DNA of 54,396 nt from an uncultured Oscillospiraceae bacterium (GTDB lineage Bacteria; Bacillota; Clostridia; Oscillospirales; Oscillospiraceae). The position numbers and the translations under genes are program-made. The stretch is from contig CAKTTR010000002.1 of the NCBI GenBank assembly GCA_934615645.1, forward strand, positions 1-54,396. The letters are read 5' to 3'. The notes under the pieces are model-generated. The model saw only the letters and a list, made by a program, of their open reading frames with translations, was not told the origin of the DNA and made no database searches. Positions 16,395 through 25,147 of this stretch are shown in pieces. Position 1 is the stretch's first letter, and every line of letters starts with the position of its first letter.

Positions 16395-18368
16395 ATGTGC
16401 CATCATCACGAGGAGAGAGAAAAATTCTATATCACCACACCGATCTATTACCCGTCCGCCAAGCTGCACATCGGGCATACCTACTGCACCGTCGCAACAG
16501 ACGCCATGGCCCGTTACAAGCGGTTCCGGGGCTGCGATGTCATGTTCCTGACCGGAACGGACGAGCACGGCATGAAGATCGAAGAAAAGGCCAAGCAGGC
16601 CGGCATCACGCCCCAGCAGTTTGTAGATAATATCGTCATCGGTGAAGGCGGTGTCAAGGACCTGTGGAAGCTGATGAACATCTCCTATGACCGCTTCATC
16701 CGCACAACAGATGACTATCATGTCGAAGCGATTCAGAAGATCTTCAAAAAGATGTACGACAATGGCGATATCTACAAGGGGGCCTACAAGGGCAAGTACT
16801 GCACGCCCTGCGAATCGTTCTGGACCGAGTCCCAGCTGGTGGATGGCAAGTGCCCGGACTGCGGCGGCGAGGTCCACGAGGCCCAGGAGGAGGCCTACTT
16901 CTTCCGCCTCTCTAAGTACGCCGACCGGGTGCAGGACCTGCTGGAAAACACAGATTTTCTGGAGCCCCGTAGCCGCGTCAACGAAATGATCAACAACTTC
17001 ATCAAGCCCGGCCTGGAGGACCTCTGTGTCTCGCGGACCTCCTTCACCTGGGGCATCCCCGTGGATTTTGACCCGGGGCATGTCGTCTACGTCTGGGTCG
17101 ATGCGCTGTTTAATTATACGACAGCCCTGGGCTACTGCAACGACCGCTATCACGATTACGAGAAATACTGGCCGGCAGACGTGCATTTTGTCGGCAAGGA
17201 GATCGTGCGCTTCCACACGATCATCTGGCCCGCGATGCTCATGAGCGTCGGCGAGCCGCTGCCGAAGAAGGTCTTCGGTCACGGCTGGCTACTGCTGGAC
17301 GGCGGCAAGATGTCGAAATCCAAGGGCAATGTCGTCGATCCCTATCTGCTGGCCCAGCGCTACGGCGTCGATGCGCTGCGCTTCTTCCTGCTGCGCTCCT
17401 TCCCCTTCGGCAGCGACGGCAACTTCTCCAACGAGCTGCTGATCAATACCATCAACACGGACCTGGCCAATGATCTGGGCAACCTCGTCTCCCGGACCGT
17501 CGCCATGGTGCAGAAGTACTTCGGCGGCACCCTGCCCGCGGAGCAGGAGGAGGACGCGGCGATGGATGATGAGCTCATCACCATGGCCTGCGCCCTGGTC
17601 CGCAAATATGAGGACGAGATGGAGCATTTCGCCTTCCAGAACGCGCTGGCGGAGATCTTCAAGGTCATCTCCCGGGCCAACAAGTATATCGACGAGAATA
17701 CCCCCTGGATCCTGGCCAAGGACGAGGCAAAGCGCCCCCGCCTGGCCCGGGTCATGTACAACCTGTTGGAGACAGTCCGCATCTGCGCCGGGCTGCTGTG
17801 CCCGTTCATCCCGGAGACCTCCGAGGAGATTATGCGCCGCATCGGCGCGGACCGGTATGACTGGGTCTCCATGGCCTTCTTCGGGACGCTGCCGCGGAAC
17901 GCCACCGTGCAGGGCGGCGACCCGCTATTCCCGCGGATCGACATGGCAAAGGAACTGGCGGCGCTGGAGGAGATCCAGGAGGCGGCCCGCCGCGCCGCCC
18001 AGCCCGCGCTGGAGCTGGAGCCGCAGGCAGAGCCGGTGGCGTTTGACGACTTCTGCAAGTCCGACCTGCGGGCCGTCAAGGTCAAGGCCTGCGAGCGGGT
18101 CAAGAAGTCCGACAAGCTGCTCAAATTCACCCTGGACGACGGCACCGGCACGGACCGGCAGATCCTCTCCGGCATCGCCAAATGGTATGCGCCGGAGGAC
18201 CTGGTCGGCAAGACGCTGCTGGCGATCATCAACCTGCCGCCCCGGAAGATCATGAGCCGGGAGAGCAACGGGATGCTGCTGTCCGCCGTGCACAAGGCCC
18301 ACGGGGAGGAGCAGCTGCAGCTTGTCATGCTGGACGACGCGATCCCCGCCGGGGCAAAGCTGTGCTGA
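16395..18368 (+). CDS. metG: Methionyl-tRNA synthetase
   Basis: The 657-residue class I synthetase charges tRNA-Met. HIGH is at residues 25-28 and KMSKS at 305-309. A zinc knuckle uses C136, C139, C153 and C156. The anticodon-binding helical domain follows, and the C-terminal 110 residues (from FDDFCKSDLRAVKVKACERVKKSDKL) form the EMAP/Arc1p-like tRNA-binding domain used for dimerisation. AAAGGGGGA lies upstream of the ATG. The N-terminus has an unusual MCHHHEE run, outside the fold. Confidence 0.97.
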   Translation: MCHHHEEREKFYITTPIYYPSAKLHIGHTYCTVATDAMARYKRFRGCDVMFLTGTDEHGMKIEEKAKQAGITPQQFVDNIVIGEGGVKDLWKLMNISYDRFIRTTDDYHVEAIQKIFKKMYDNGDIYKGAYKGKYCTPCESFWTESQLVDGKCPDCGGEVHEAQEEAYFFRLSKYADRVQDLLENTDFLEPRSRVNEMINNFIKPGLEDLCVSRTSFTWGIPVDFDPGHVVYVWVDALFNYTTALGYCNDRYHDYEKYWPADVHFVGKEIVRFHTIIWPAMLMSVGEPLPKKVFGHGWLLLDGGKMSKSKGNVVDPYLLAQRYGVDALRFFLLRSFPFGSDGNFSNELLINTINTDLANDLGNLVSRTVAMVQKYFGGTLPAEQEEDAAMDDELITMACALVRKYEDEMEHFAFQNALAEIFKVISRANKYIDENTPWILAKDEAKRPRLARVMYNLLETVRICAGLLCPFIPETSEEIMRRIGADRYDWVSMAFFGTLPRNATVQGGDPLFPRIDMAKELAALEEIQEAARRAAQPALELEPQAEPVAFDDFCKSDLRAVKVKACERVKKSDKLLKFTLDDGTGTDRQILSGIAKWYAPEDLVGKTLLAIINLPPRKIMSRESNGMLLSAVHKAHGEEQLQLVMLDDAIPAGAKLC

Positions 18369-18438
18369 TGCAGCTTGCCTGACCGGCTGGCCGCGTCCGC
18401 CCCGGGCTGCTTCCGCCGGTAAAAAATTCATTGTTTGT

Positions 18439-18475
18439 AAGCGCGCCGGGGCGAGAGCTCCGGCGCGCTTGTTTC
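18439..18475 (+). terminator. Terminator-like hairpin after metG
   Basis: An 11-bp perfect stem (18439-18449 with 18460-18470) followed by GTTTCC. The T-run is short. Confidence 0.6.
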
Positions 18476-18513
18476 CGCCGCACAGCGGCGCAGGATCGAA
18501 AGGAGGCGTTTTT

Positions 18514-19338
18514 ATGCATCACAAAAGACGAATGGCGCGGCTTCTGCTCTGCGTGCTGGCGCTGGCCCTGGCGCTGAGCGCCTGTGGCAAGAAAGGCGGC
18601 GCGTTCCAGGGGACCGTCACGCAGATCACCGGCACCCAGGTGACCGTGACGCCGGACCCGGGCGCGGCAATCTTAAAGCAAGCCGATTCTGTCACCTTCG
18701 ACGCATCCGGTCTGGAGGACCTGCAGGCCAAGGCGGGCGACAGTGTCTATGTCACCTATGACAGCTACAAAAAATCCAAAGCCGAAGGCGTCGTTCTGAC
18801 AGCAACCAGCTGGCAGATGATGATCCGCGCCCCGGAGACGGACCCGGATACCGTCCGCCTCTACGCCGGGCAGCAGCAGGCCGTTGTCGAAGGAGACGAC
18901 GGCGCCTTCCTGCGCAAGGCGCTGGCGAGCGCAAGCTTTAAAGCAGACGACCAGTCTGCAGAGCCAGCCTGGCGCCTGCGGGCTGACGGCACAGAATACG
19001 GCATCACGCTGACCCTGGAGGAGAATATCTGGCACTGCCGCCTGACGCAGGGCGACCAGGCCGCCACCCTCACCGGTGGGGATGCGCTGCGCATCGCGGC
19101 GATCTGCGCGGCAAACGGGATCAGCCCGGACGCTTGGGTCGACGTCACAGCCGCCTCTGGAGAAAAGACCGCCACCACGGCGCTGAACCTCCGCAGCCGC
19201 CCGGGGACGGACGGCGATATCGTCGCGGCGATCTCTGCCGGGACAGCCGTGACCGTCACGGGGCAGACCTCTACCGGCTGGTACCAGGTCCTTTACGAGG
19301 AGCAGACGCTTTACGCCAGCGCGGAATACCTGAAATAG
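18514..19338 (+). CDS. Lipoprotein with C-terminal SH3 domain
   Basis: The 274-residue protein has a lipoprotein signal: basic MHHKRRMARLL, a hydrophobic stretch LCVLALALALSAC, and the Cys at residue 23 as the lipidation site, so it is probably anchored on the outer face of the membrane. The middle has no recognised fold. The C-terminal 65 residues resemble a bacterial SH3 domain (TTALNLRSRPGTDGDIVAAI then TSTGWYQVLYEEQTLYASAEYL), usually a cell-wall binding module. AAGGAGG precedes the ATG. It stands alone between metG and ylxM. Confidence 0.82.
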   Translation: MHHKRRMARLLLCVLALALALSACGKKGGAFQGTVTQITGTQVTVTPDPGAAILKQADSVTFDASGLEDLQAKAGDSVYVTYDSYKKSKAEGVVLTATSWQMMIRAPETDPDTVRLYAGQQQAVVEGDDGAFLRKALASASFKADDQSAEPAWRLRADGTEYGITLTLEENIWHCRLTQGDQAATLTGGDALRIAAICAANGISPDAWVDVTAASGEKTATTALNLRSRPGTDGDIVAAISAGTAVTVTGQTSTGWYQVLYEEQTLYASAEYLK

Positions 19339-19370
19339 GGAAAAAAGTTTTCCCTGTAAAGGTTTTTCCC

Positions 19371-19399
19371 TTGACATCTCAAGAAAAATCGTTTATGAT
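19371..19399 (+). promoter_or_regulatory. Promoter for the ylxM-ffh operon
   Basis: Perfect TTGACA (19371-19376), 17-bp spacer, TATGAT (19394-19399), 51 bases before ylxM. A small hairpin (19337-19355) overlaps the stop of the previous gene just upstream. Confidence 0.8.
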
Positions 19400-19449
19400 A
19401 GCAGATAGTTTCCCGCCGTGCCGATGCGCAGCGGAAGGAGGGGGCCAGA

Positions 19450-19794
19450 ATGGTCGAAGAGACATTTGAATTGACGCTTCTATTCGACTATTATGGGGAC
19501 CTTTTAACGCAAAAGCAGCGAGCCTGCTTCGACCTGCACTACAACCAGGATCTCTCCCTGGGCGAGATCGCCCAGGAGGTCGGCATCTCCCGCCAGGGCG
19601 TGCACGACACGCTGACCCGGGCAGAGGCAGCGCTGCGCCATATGGAAGCGAAAACGGGCTGTGTCGCCCGGGAGCGGGCCATGGACGAGGCGCTTTCCGT
19701 TATCCGGTCCGCCGCACAGCAGCTTTCCCGCGATCCGTCGCCAGGGGTGCAGGCGCTGGCCGAGGATATCCTCGCCGCGGCAAGCCCGTTCTGA
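19450..19794 (+). CDS. ylxM: YlxM/UPF0122 family DNA-binding protein
   Basis: The 114-residue protein has a sigma-like helix-turn-helix: LLTQKQRACFDLHYNQDLSLGEIAQEVGISRQGVHDTLTRAEAAL (residues 18-62). YlxM is a conserved partner of the signal recognition particle genes in Firmicutes and may regulate or modulate Ffh. It lies 69 bp upstream of ffh under a strong promoter, in the standard order. Confidence 0.92.
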   Translation: MVEETFELTLLFDYYGDLLTQKQRACFDLHYNQDLSLGEIAQEVGISRQGVHDTLTRAEAALRHMEAKTGCVARERAMDEALSVIRSAAQQLSRDPSPGVQALAEDILAAASPF

Positions 19795-19863
19795 TCCCAT
19801 TTTGCAGTATCACCCAAACGCTTGCAGAGCCTTTTATGCGCTTCTGATAGAAGGAGTTAAAAC

Positions 19864-21231
19864 ATGGCATTTGAAGGTTTAACAGAAAAGCTCTCGGCAG
19901 CCTTTAAAAAGCTCCGGGGCAAGGGCCGCCTGACAGAAGCCGATGTGAAGGAAGCCATGCGGGAAATTCGCCTGGCCCTTCTGGAAGCGGACGTCAGCTA
20001 TAAAGTCGTCAAGGACTTTGTCAAAAAGACGACGGAGCGTTGCGTCGGCAGCGACGTTCTGGAGAGTTTGACCCCGGCGCAGATGATCGTCAAGATCGTT
20101 AACGAAGAGCTGACGAACCTGATGGGCAGCGAGAATCAGAAGCTGACCATCGCCTCCAAGCCGCCGACCGTCGTCATGCTGGTCGGCCTGCAGGGCGCCG
20201 GTAAAACGACAAACGGCGCAAAGCTCGCCGGGCTCATGAAAAAGCAGGGCAAGCGTCCGCTGCTCGTCGCCTGCGATATCTACCGGCCCGCTGCCATCCA
20301 GCAGCTGCAGGTCGTCGGCGAAAAGCTGGGCCTGCCGGTTTTCCAGATGGGGCAGACGAATCCCATTGAGATCGCCAAGGCCGCCGTCGCCCACGCGGCG
20401 AAGCACGGCAACGACATGGTCTTCCTCGATACCGCCGGCCGTCTGCATATCGACGAGGCGCTGATGGAAGAGCTCTCCGGCATCAAAGAAGCGGTACAGC
20501 CCACGGAGATTCTCCTGGTGCTCGACGCCATGACGGGGCAGGACGCGGTCAACGCCGCCCAGGCCTTTGATGCGCAGCTGGACATCACTGGCGTGATGCT
20601 CAGCAAGCTCGATGGCGACGCCCGCGGCGGTGCCGCCTTGAGTGTCAAAGCCGTCACCGGCAAGCCCATTAAATTTATCGGCACCGGCGAAAAGCTGGAC
20701 CAGATCGAGCCCTTCCACCCCGGCCGCATGGCCTCCCGGATCCTGGGCATGGGCGATGTGCTGACCCTGATCGAAAAGGCGGAAGCCGCCTTCGACCAGA
20801 AAAAAGCTGAGGAGCTGGAGCAGAAGCTCCGCTCCAACAAATTCACCCTGGCCGATTATTACGACCAGCTGGTGCAGCTCAAGGGCATGGGCTCTGTGCA
20901 GGATCTGCTGGGCATGATGCCCGGCATGGGGAACCTGAAAAACGTCCAGGTGGACGAAGGCGCCCTGGGCCGAACGGAGGCAATCATCCAATCCATGACG
21001 CCCTACGAGCGGGAGAATCCCAATTGCCTCAACCACAGCCGCAAGCGCCGCATCGCCGCGGGCTCCGGCGTCAAGGTCGAGGAAGTCAACAAAATGCTCA
21101 AATCCTTTGAGATGATGCAGACGCTGATGCGCCAGATGAACGGCAGCGGCAAGCGCAAAAAGAAGAACCGCGGCTTCGGCAGTCTGCCGAACCTGCCCGG
21201 CATGGGCGGCATGGGCCTGCCCAAATTTTAA
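19864..21231 (+). CDS. ffh: Signal recognition particle protein Ffh
   Basis: The 455-residue GTPase binds 4.5S RNA and signal sequences and targets membrane proteins to FtsY. The NG domain shows G1 GLQGAGKTT (residues 108-116), DTAGR (189-193) and SKLD (247-250). The C-terminal M domain from about residue 295 is rich in Met (MMPGMGNL, MMQTLMRQM) and ends in a Gly/Met tail. GAAGGAG precedes the ATG. Confidence 0.98.
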   Translation: MAFEGLTEKLSAAFKKLRGKGRLTEADVKEAMREIRLALLEADVSYKVVKDFVKKTTERCVGSDVLESLTPAQMIVKIVNEELTNLMGSENQKLTIASKPPTVVMLVGLQGAGKTTNGAKLAGLMKKQGKRPLLVACDIYRPAAIQQLQVVGEKLGLPVFQMGQTNPIEIAKAAVAHAAKHGNDMVFLDTAGRLHIDEALMEELSGIKEAVQPTEILLVLDAMTGQDAVNAAQAFDAQLDITGVMLSKLDGDARGGAALSVKAVTGKPIKFIGTGEKLDQIEPFHPGRMASRILGMGDVLTLIEKAEAAFDQKKAEELEQKLRSNKFTLADYYDQLVQLKGMGSVQDLLGMMPGMGNLKNVQVDEGALGRTEAIIQSMTPYERENPNCLNHSRKRRIAAGSGVKVEEVNKMLKSFEMMQTLMRQMNGSGKRKKKNRGFGSLPNLPGMGGMGLPKF

Positions 21232-21302
21232 TCTGTTTACGCCATGGCCTGACCGGCCATGCACGATAAAGAAGACAAGAAGTTTTTTGGAGGTATTTAC
21301 CA

Positions 21303-21542
21303 ATGGTCAAGATCAGACTGAGAAGAATGGGCGCGAAGAAGGCTCCCTACTACCGTATCGTTGTTGCAGATTCCCGCAGCCCGCGTGACGGCCGCTGCAT
21401 CGAAGAGATCGGCGCATACGATCCCCTGACGAACCCCGCCACCATCAAGGTCGACGTGGAAAAGGCCCAGGCTTGGATCAAGAATGGCGCCCAGCCCACC
21501 GATACGGTCAGAGCTCTGCTGAAAAAAGCCGGCGCCCTGTAA
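21303..21542 (+). CDS. rpsP: 30S ribosomal protein S16
   Basis: The 79-residue protein opens VKIRLRRMGAKKAPYYRIVVADSRSPRDGR, the S16 signature, and has the normal length. S16 binds 16S rRNA early in 30S assembly. It lies 71 bp after ffh with TTGGAGG upstream of its ATG, in the conserved ffh-rpsP-khpA order. Confidence 0.97.
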   Translation: MVKIRLRRMGAKKAPYYRIVVADSRSPRDGRCIEEIGAYDPLTNPATIKVDVEKAQAWIKNGAQPTDTVRALLKKAGAL

Positions 21543-21559
21543 TTGGCGAGGGATTCGCA

Positions 21560-21787
21560 ATGAAGGAACTCTTGCTTTACGTGGCAAAGAATCTGGTCGA
21601 TCACCCGGACGCGGTGACGGTGACGGAAGTCCCCGGTGATGTGACAGTCCTGGAGCTGCGCGTCGCCCCGGAGGACATGGGAAAGGTGATCGGCCGCCAG
21701 GGCCGCATTGCCAAGGAGATCCGCACGATCGTCAAGTCCGTTGCCCAGCGTTCCGGGCAGAAGGTCTCTGTGGAAATCGTCGACTGA
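21560..21787 (+). CDS. khpA: KH-domain RNA-binding protein KhpA
   Basis: This 75-residue protein is a single KH domain with the GXXG loop in VIGRQGRIAKEIRTI (near residue 45). KhpA (YlqC) pairs with KhpB to bind RNAs, affecting cell elongation and division in Gram-positive bacteria. The start at 21560, 17 bp after rpsP, is preceded by GCGAGGGA. It ends the first part of the operon; a strong terminator follows. Confidence 0.93.
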   Translation: MKELLLYVAKNLVDHPDAVTVTEVPGDVTVLELRVAPEDMGKVIGRQGRIAKEIRTIVKSVAQRSGQKVSVEIVD

Positions 21788-21838
21788 TCTTTGCCCGCCG
21801 CCGCGCGGCAGGCGAACCGATAAGCGTTGAAGCGACCG

Positions 21839-21880
21839 CATCGCGGCCAGGCGTTTGATCCGCCTGGCCGCGATGCTTTT
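21839..21880 (+). terminator. Strong intrinsic terminator after khpA
   Basis: A 15-bp perfect stem (21839-21853 with 21861-21875), 7-base loop, then CTTTTG. Confidence 0.85.
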
Positions 21881-21905
21881 GCGCCGGGCAAAGCGGCATT
21901 CGTGC

Positions 21906-21934
21906 TTGTTTTTTTCTCTATTTCACGCTACAAT
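21906..21934 (+). promoter_or_regulatory. Promoter for rimM-trmD-cobB
   Basis: TTGTTT (21906-21911), 17-bp spacer, TACAAT (21929-21934), 29 bases before rimM. It restarts transcription after the terminator. Confidence 0.65.
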
Positions 21935-21963
21935 GGATGCACAGACAGCAGGGAGGTATTGCA

Positions 21964-22443
21964 ATGGAACAATTTCTGGAAGCGGGGCAGATCGTCGCCA
22001 CCCACGGTGTCCGGGGGGAGCTGAAGGTCCTGCCCTGGGCGGATGGCCCGGAGTTTTTGCTGGAATTTGACCATATCTATCTTGACGGCGCCTGCTACGA
22101 CATCGAACAAAGCCGCGTCCACAAGACCTGTACGCTCTTGAAGCTGGCCGGGATCGACAGCCCCGAGGAGGCCGCGCCGCTGATGCGCCGCGTCGTCCGG
22201 GTCGACCGGACGGAGGTCGAATTGGAAGAAGGCGTGCACTTTATTGCCGACCTCATCGGCCTGCGGGTCCTGAACGACGGCGAGGAGATCGGCATTTTGA
22301 AAGAGGTACTGAGCCTGCCGGGCAACGATGTCTATGTCGTCCGGGGGCAGCAGGAGCATATGATCCCGGTCGTCCGGGAATTTGTCGAGGAGCCGGATTT
22401 TGCCGCGGGGACGGTGACGGTCCACCTCATCGAGGGGATGTGA
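21964..22443 (+). CDS. rimM: 16S rRNA processing protein RimM
   Basis: The 159-residue protein has the RimM N-terminal barrel (EAGQIVATHGVRGELKVLPWAD) and C-terminal PRC-barrel (DLIGLRVLNDGEEIGILKEVLSLPGNDVYVV). It assists late 30S head assembly around S19. The ATG at 21964 follows GGGAGG. The stop is three bases before trmD. Confidence 0.96.
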   Translation: MEQFLEAGQIVATHGVRGELKVLPWADGPEFLLEFDHIYLDGACYDIEQSRVHKTCTLLKLAGIDSPEEAAPLMRRVVRVDRTEVELEEGVHFIADLIGLRVLNDGEEIGILKEVLSLPGNDVYVVRGQQEHMIPVVREFVEEPDFAAGTVTVHLIEGM

Positions 22444-22446
22444 GCC

Positions 22447-23241
22447 ATGCGGATCGACATTATGACCCTCTTTCCCGATACCGTCGGCGATATGATGAAC
22501 GAGTCCATCCTGGGCCGGGCGCAGGAGCGGGATATCATCCGCATCGAGGCGCACCAGATCCGGGATTATACCGCAAACCGGCAAAACCAGGTCGACGATT
22601 ACCCCTACGGCGGTGGGCACGGCGCGATCCTGCAGGCCGACCCCCTCTACCGCTGCTGGGAGGCCATCTGTGACGAAGTCGCCGCCCCGGTGCATACGAT
22701 CTTTCTCTCCCCCTGCGGCACGACATTCTGCCAGGAAAAAGCCCGGCAGCTGCTGCGGGATTATGAGAATATCATCCTGGTCTGCGGCCATTACGAGGGC
22801 ATCGACCAGCGATTTATCGACGAATGCGTGGATGAGGAGATCTCCATCGGCGATTTCGTCCTGACCGGCGGCGAGCTGCCCGCAATGGTCGTGGCCGACT
22901 GCATCTGCCGGATGGTCCCCGGCGTCCTGTCTGACGCGGCCTGCTTTGAGGATGAGAGCCACTGGAACGGGCTGCTGGAATATCCCCAGTACTCCCGCCC
23001 GGCCCAATGGCACGGGCTCGAGGTCCCAGAGATCCTGCGCTCCGGCAATCACGGCGCAGTGGACCGCTGGCGGCGCAAGCAATCCATTTTGCGGACGCTG
23101 CACCGGCGGCCAGATCTCTTTGCCCGGCTGACGCTCCCCCACAAGACCCGGGCGGAGAAAAAGTTTATCGCAGAATTGGAGGCGGAGGACGATGCATTCA
23201 AACATCGAAACGCTAAAAAGCTGGATCGACGAGAGCCATAA
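22447..23241 (+). CDS. trmD: tRNA (guanine37-N1)-methyltransferase TrmD
   Basis: The 264-residue SPOUT enzyme methylates G37 next to the anticodon with S-adenosylmethionine. Knot motifs are intact: YPYGGGHGAILQADPLY near residue 54, LVCGHYEGIDQRFID near 112 and ISIGDFVLTGGELPAM near 132. The last 17 codons, after FIAELEAEDD, run into the next gene: the sirtuin start lies 50 bp inside this frame. Confidence 0.97.
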   Translation: MRIDIMTLFPDTVGDMMNESILGRAQERDIIRIEAHQIRDYTANRQNQVDDYPYGGGHGAILQADPLYRCWEAICDEVAAPVHTIFLSPCGTTFCQEKARQLLRDYENIILVCGHYEGIDQRFIDECVDEEISIGDFVLTGGELPAMVVADCICRMVPGVLSDAACFEDESHWNGLLEYPQYSRPAQWHGLEVPEILRSGNHGAVDRWRRKQSILRTLHRRPDLFARLTLPHKTRAEKKFIAELEAEDDAFKHRNAKKLDRREP

Positions 23242-23908
23242 GATCGTCTTTTTCGGCGGCGCAGGCGTCAGCACGGAATCCGGCATTCCGGATTTTCGCA
23301 GTGTGGATGGGCTGTATCACCAAAAATTCGACTACCCGCCGGAGACGATCATCTCCCACAGCTTTTATTTGAAGAACCCGGCCTACTTCTTCCGGTTCTA
23401 CCGGGAAAAGATGCTGCCCCTGGGATTTGAACCGAATGTCACACACCGGCGGCTGGCGCAGCTGGAGCAGGAGGGCAAGCTGCTGGCCGTCGTCACGCAG
23501 AACATCGACGGGCTGCATCAAAAAGCCGGGAGCAGGCGCGTTTACGAGCTCCACGGCAGCGTCCTGCGGAATTATTGCACCCGCTGCCATAAATTCTTCC
23601 CGGCTGCGTTTGTCAAAAACGCGCCCGGCATCCCCCGCTGCCCCTGCGGCGGGATCGTCAAGCCGGACGTCGTGCTCTATGAGGAAAGCCTGGACGAAGA
23701 CTGCATCACAAAGGCGGTGCAGGCCATCCAGGCGGCAGACCTTTTGATCGTCGGCGGCACCTCTTTGACGGTCTATCCGGCCGCCGGGCTCATCCGGTAT
23801 TACACTGGCCAGCGCCTGGTGCTCATCAACCGCGATGAAACGACTTACGACGACTACGCCAACCTCGTCCTGCACGAAAGCCTGGGCGACGTCTTTTCTC
23901 AGGTATAA
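23192..23908 (+). CDS. cobB: Sirtuin NAD-dependent protein deacylase
   Basis: The 238-residue enzyme removes acyl groups from lysines using NAD+. Motifs are complete: GAGVSTESGIPDFRS (residues 24-38), TQNIDGLHQKAG with the catalytic His in ELHGS, a four-Cys zinc site (CTRC and CPCG) and GTSLTVYPAAGL. It begins inside the trmD frame with GGAGGCGGAGG just upstream, so translation is probably coupled. A strong bidirectional terminator overlaps its stop. Confidence 0.95.
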   Translation: MHSNIETLKSWIDESHKIVFFGGAGVSTESGIPDFRSVDGLYHQKFDYPPETIISHSFYLKNPAYFFRFYREKMLPLGFEPNVTHRRLAQLEQEGKLLAVVTQNIDGLHQKAGSRRVYELHGSVLRNYCTRCHKFFPAAFVKNAPGIPRCPCGGIVKPDVVLYEESLDEDCITKAVQAIQAADLLIVGGTSLTVYPAAGLIRYYTGQRLVLINRDETTYDDYANLVLHESLGDVFSQV

Positions 23909-23949
23909 AAAAATCGGTCATGCGTTTCAAAACGCATGACCGATTTTTT
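23908..23949. terminator. Bidirectional terminator between cobB and ilvA
   Basis: A 19-bp perfect stem (23908-23926 with 23931-23949) with loop TCAA, flanked by A-run and T-run, serves both convergent genes. It overlaps both stop codons. Confidence 0.92.
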
Positions 23950-25144
23950 AGTTCACGATCTGGAAGCCCGCTTCTGTCAGCTTGGCGCGGATCTGCGCAA
24001 TCTGTTCAAAGTCCCGCGTCTCCATGCTAACACGCAGGAAGCAGCTGGAAATTGCCATGTTGGGGTCCGATCTTTCGTGGCGGACGCCGACGACATTGGC
24101 ACCGCAGGCCGCGATAATCTCGCTGACGCCCACCAGCTGGCCCGGCTTATCCTCCAATGCAATCAACAGGTTGGCGTTGCGCCCAGAGGTGACCAGGCCG
24201 CGGGTGATAACCCGGGAGAGGATATTGACGTCGATATTGCCGCCGGAGACAAGGCACACGGCCTTCTTCCCCGCAATCGGCAGCTTGCCGAACATCGCCG
24301 CCGCAACGCTCACCGCACCGGCGCCCTCGGCAATCAACTTCTGCTTTTCAATCATGGCCAGGATCGCCGCGGCAATCTCATCCTCGGATACCGTGACGAT
24401 GCCGTCTACATACTGCTCGACCATGGAGAATGTCGTATCCCCCGGGTGCTTGACGGCAATGCCGTCGGCAAAGGTCTTGACCGTACCCAAAGTGATTTGA
24501 TGGCCCTCCCGGTGGCTCTCAAACATGCTGGGGGCATTTTCCGCCTGTACGCCGTAGATTTTGACCGACGGCTGCAACTGCTTGACTGCAAAGGCCACAC
24601 CAGAGATGAGCCCGCCGCCGCCCACCGGGACGATGATCGCATCCACATCCGGCAGTTGATCTAAAATTTCCAGGCCGATGGTGCCCTGTCCAGCGATGAC
24701 CTCGTCATCGTCAAAGGGGTGGATGAGGGTCGCGCCGGTCTCCTTTTGCAGGCGCAGCGCCTGCTCATAGGCATCGTCATACGCGCCCTTGGTCAGAACG
24801 ACCTCCGCGCCCAGGCGCTTTGTCGCCTCCACCTTGCTGATGGGGGCGCTGTCCGGCATACAAACGACGCTGCGGACGCCCTGATGGGTCGCCGCCAGGG
24901 CGACGCCCTGGGCGTGGTTCCCAGCACTGCAGGCGATGATGCCGGCGGCCTTCTGCTGCTCCGTCAGCTGGCTGATCTTATAATACGCGCCCCGCAGCTT
25001 GAAGCTGCCAGTGACCTGGAGGTTTTCCGTCTTTAAGTAAAGCTCTGCGTCGTGGCTCAGCAGCGGCGCCTGAATGAGGTCTGTTTTCCGCGCCACCTCT
25101 TTGAGAATAAAGGCGGCATGATAGATTTTATCAAGTGTTACCAT
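23948..25144 (-). CDS. ilvA: Threonine ammonia-lyase
   Basis: The 398-residue PLP enzyme makes 2-oxobutanoate from threonine, the entry to isoleucine. The PLP lysine is K49 in TGSFKLRG; SAGNHAQG (73-80) and the phosphate-binding VGGGGLISG near 177 follow. A C-terminal ACT domain of about 75 residues (LLIALEDKPGQLVGVSEIIAACGANVVG) suggests allosteric control. The size fits the ilvA/tdcB short form. It is the last gene of the branched-chain operon, three bases after the DUF815 gene, which favours the biosynthetic role. Confidence 0.95.
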   Translation of the reverse strand: MVTLDKIYHAAFILKEVARKTDLIQAPLLSHDAELYLKTENLQVTGSFKLRGAYYKISQLTEQQKAAGIIACSAGNHAQGVALAATHQGVRSVVCMPDSAPISKVEATKRLGAEVVLTKGAYDDAYEQALRLQKETGATLIHPFDDDEVIAGQGTIGLEILDQLPDVDAIIVPVGGGGLISGVAFAVKQLQPSVKIYGVQAENAPSMFESHREGHQITLGTVKTFADGIAVKHPGDTTFSMVEQYVDGIVTVSEDEIAAAILAMIEKQKLIAEGAGAVSVAAAMFGKLPIAGKKAVCLVSGGNIDVNILSRVITRGLVTSGRNANLLIALEDKPGQLVGVSEIIAACGANVVGVRHERSDPNMAISSCFLRVSMETRDFEQIAQIRAKLTEAGFQIVN

Positions 25145-25147
25145 TTT

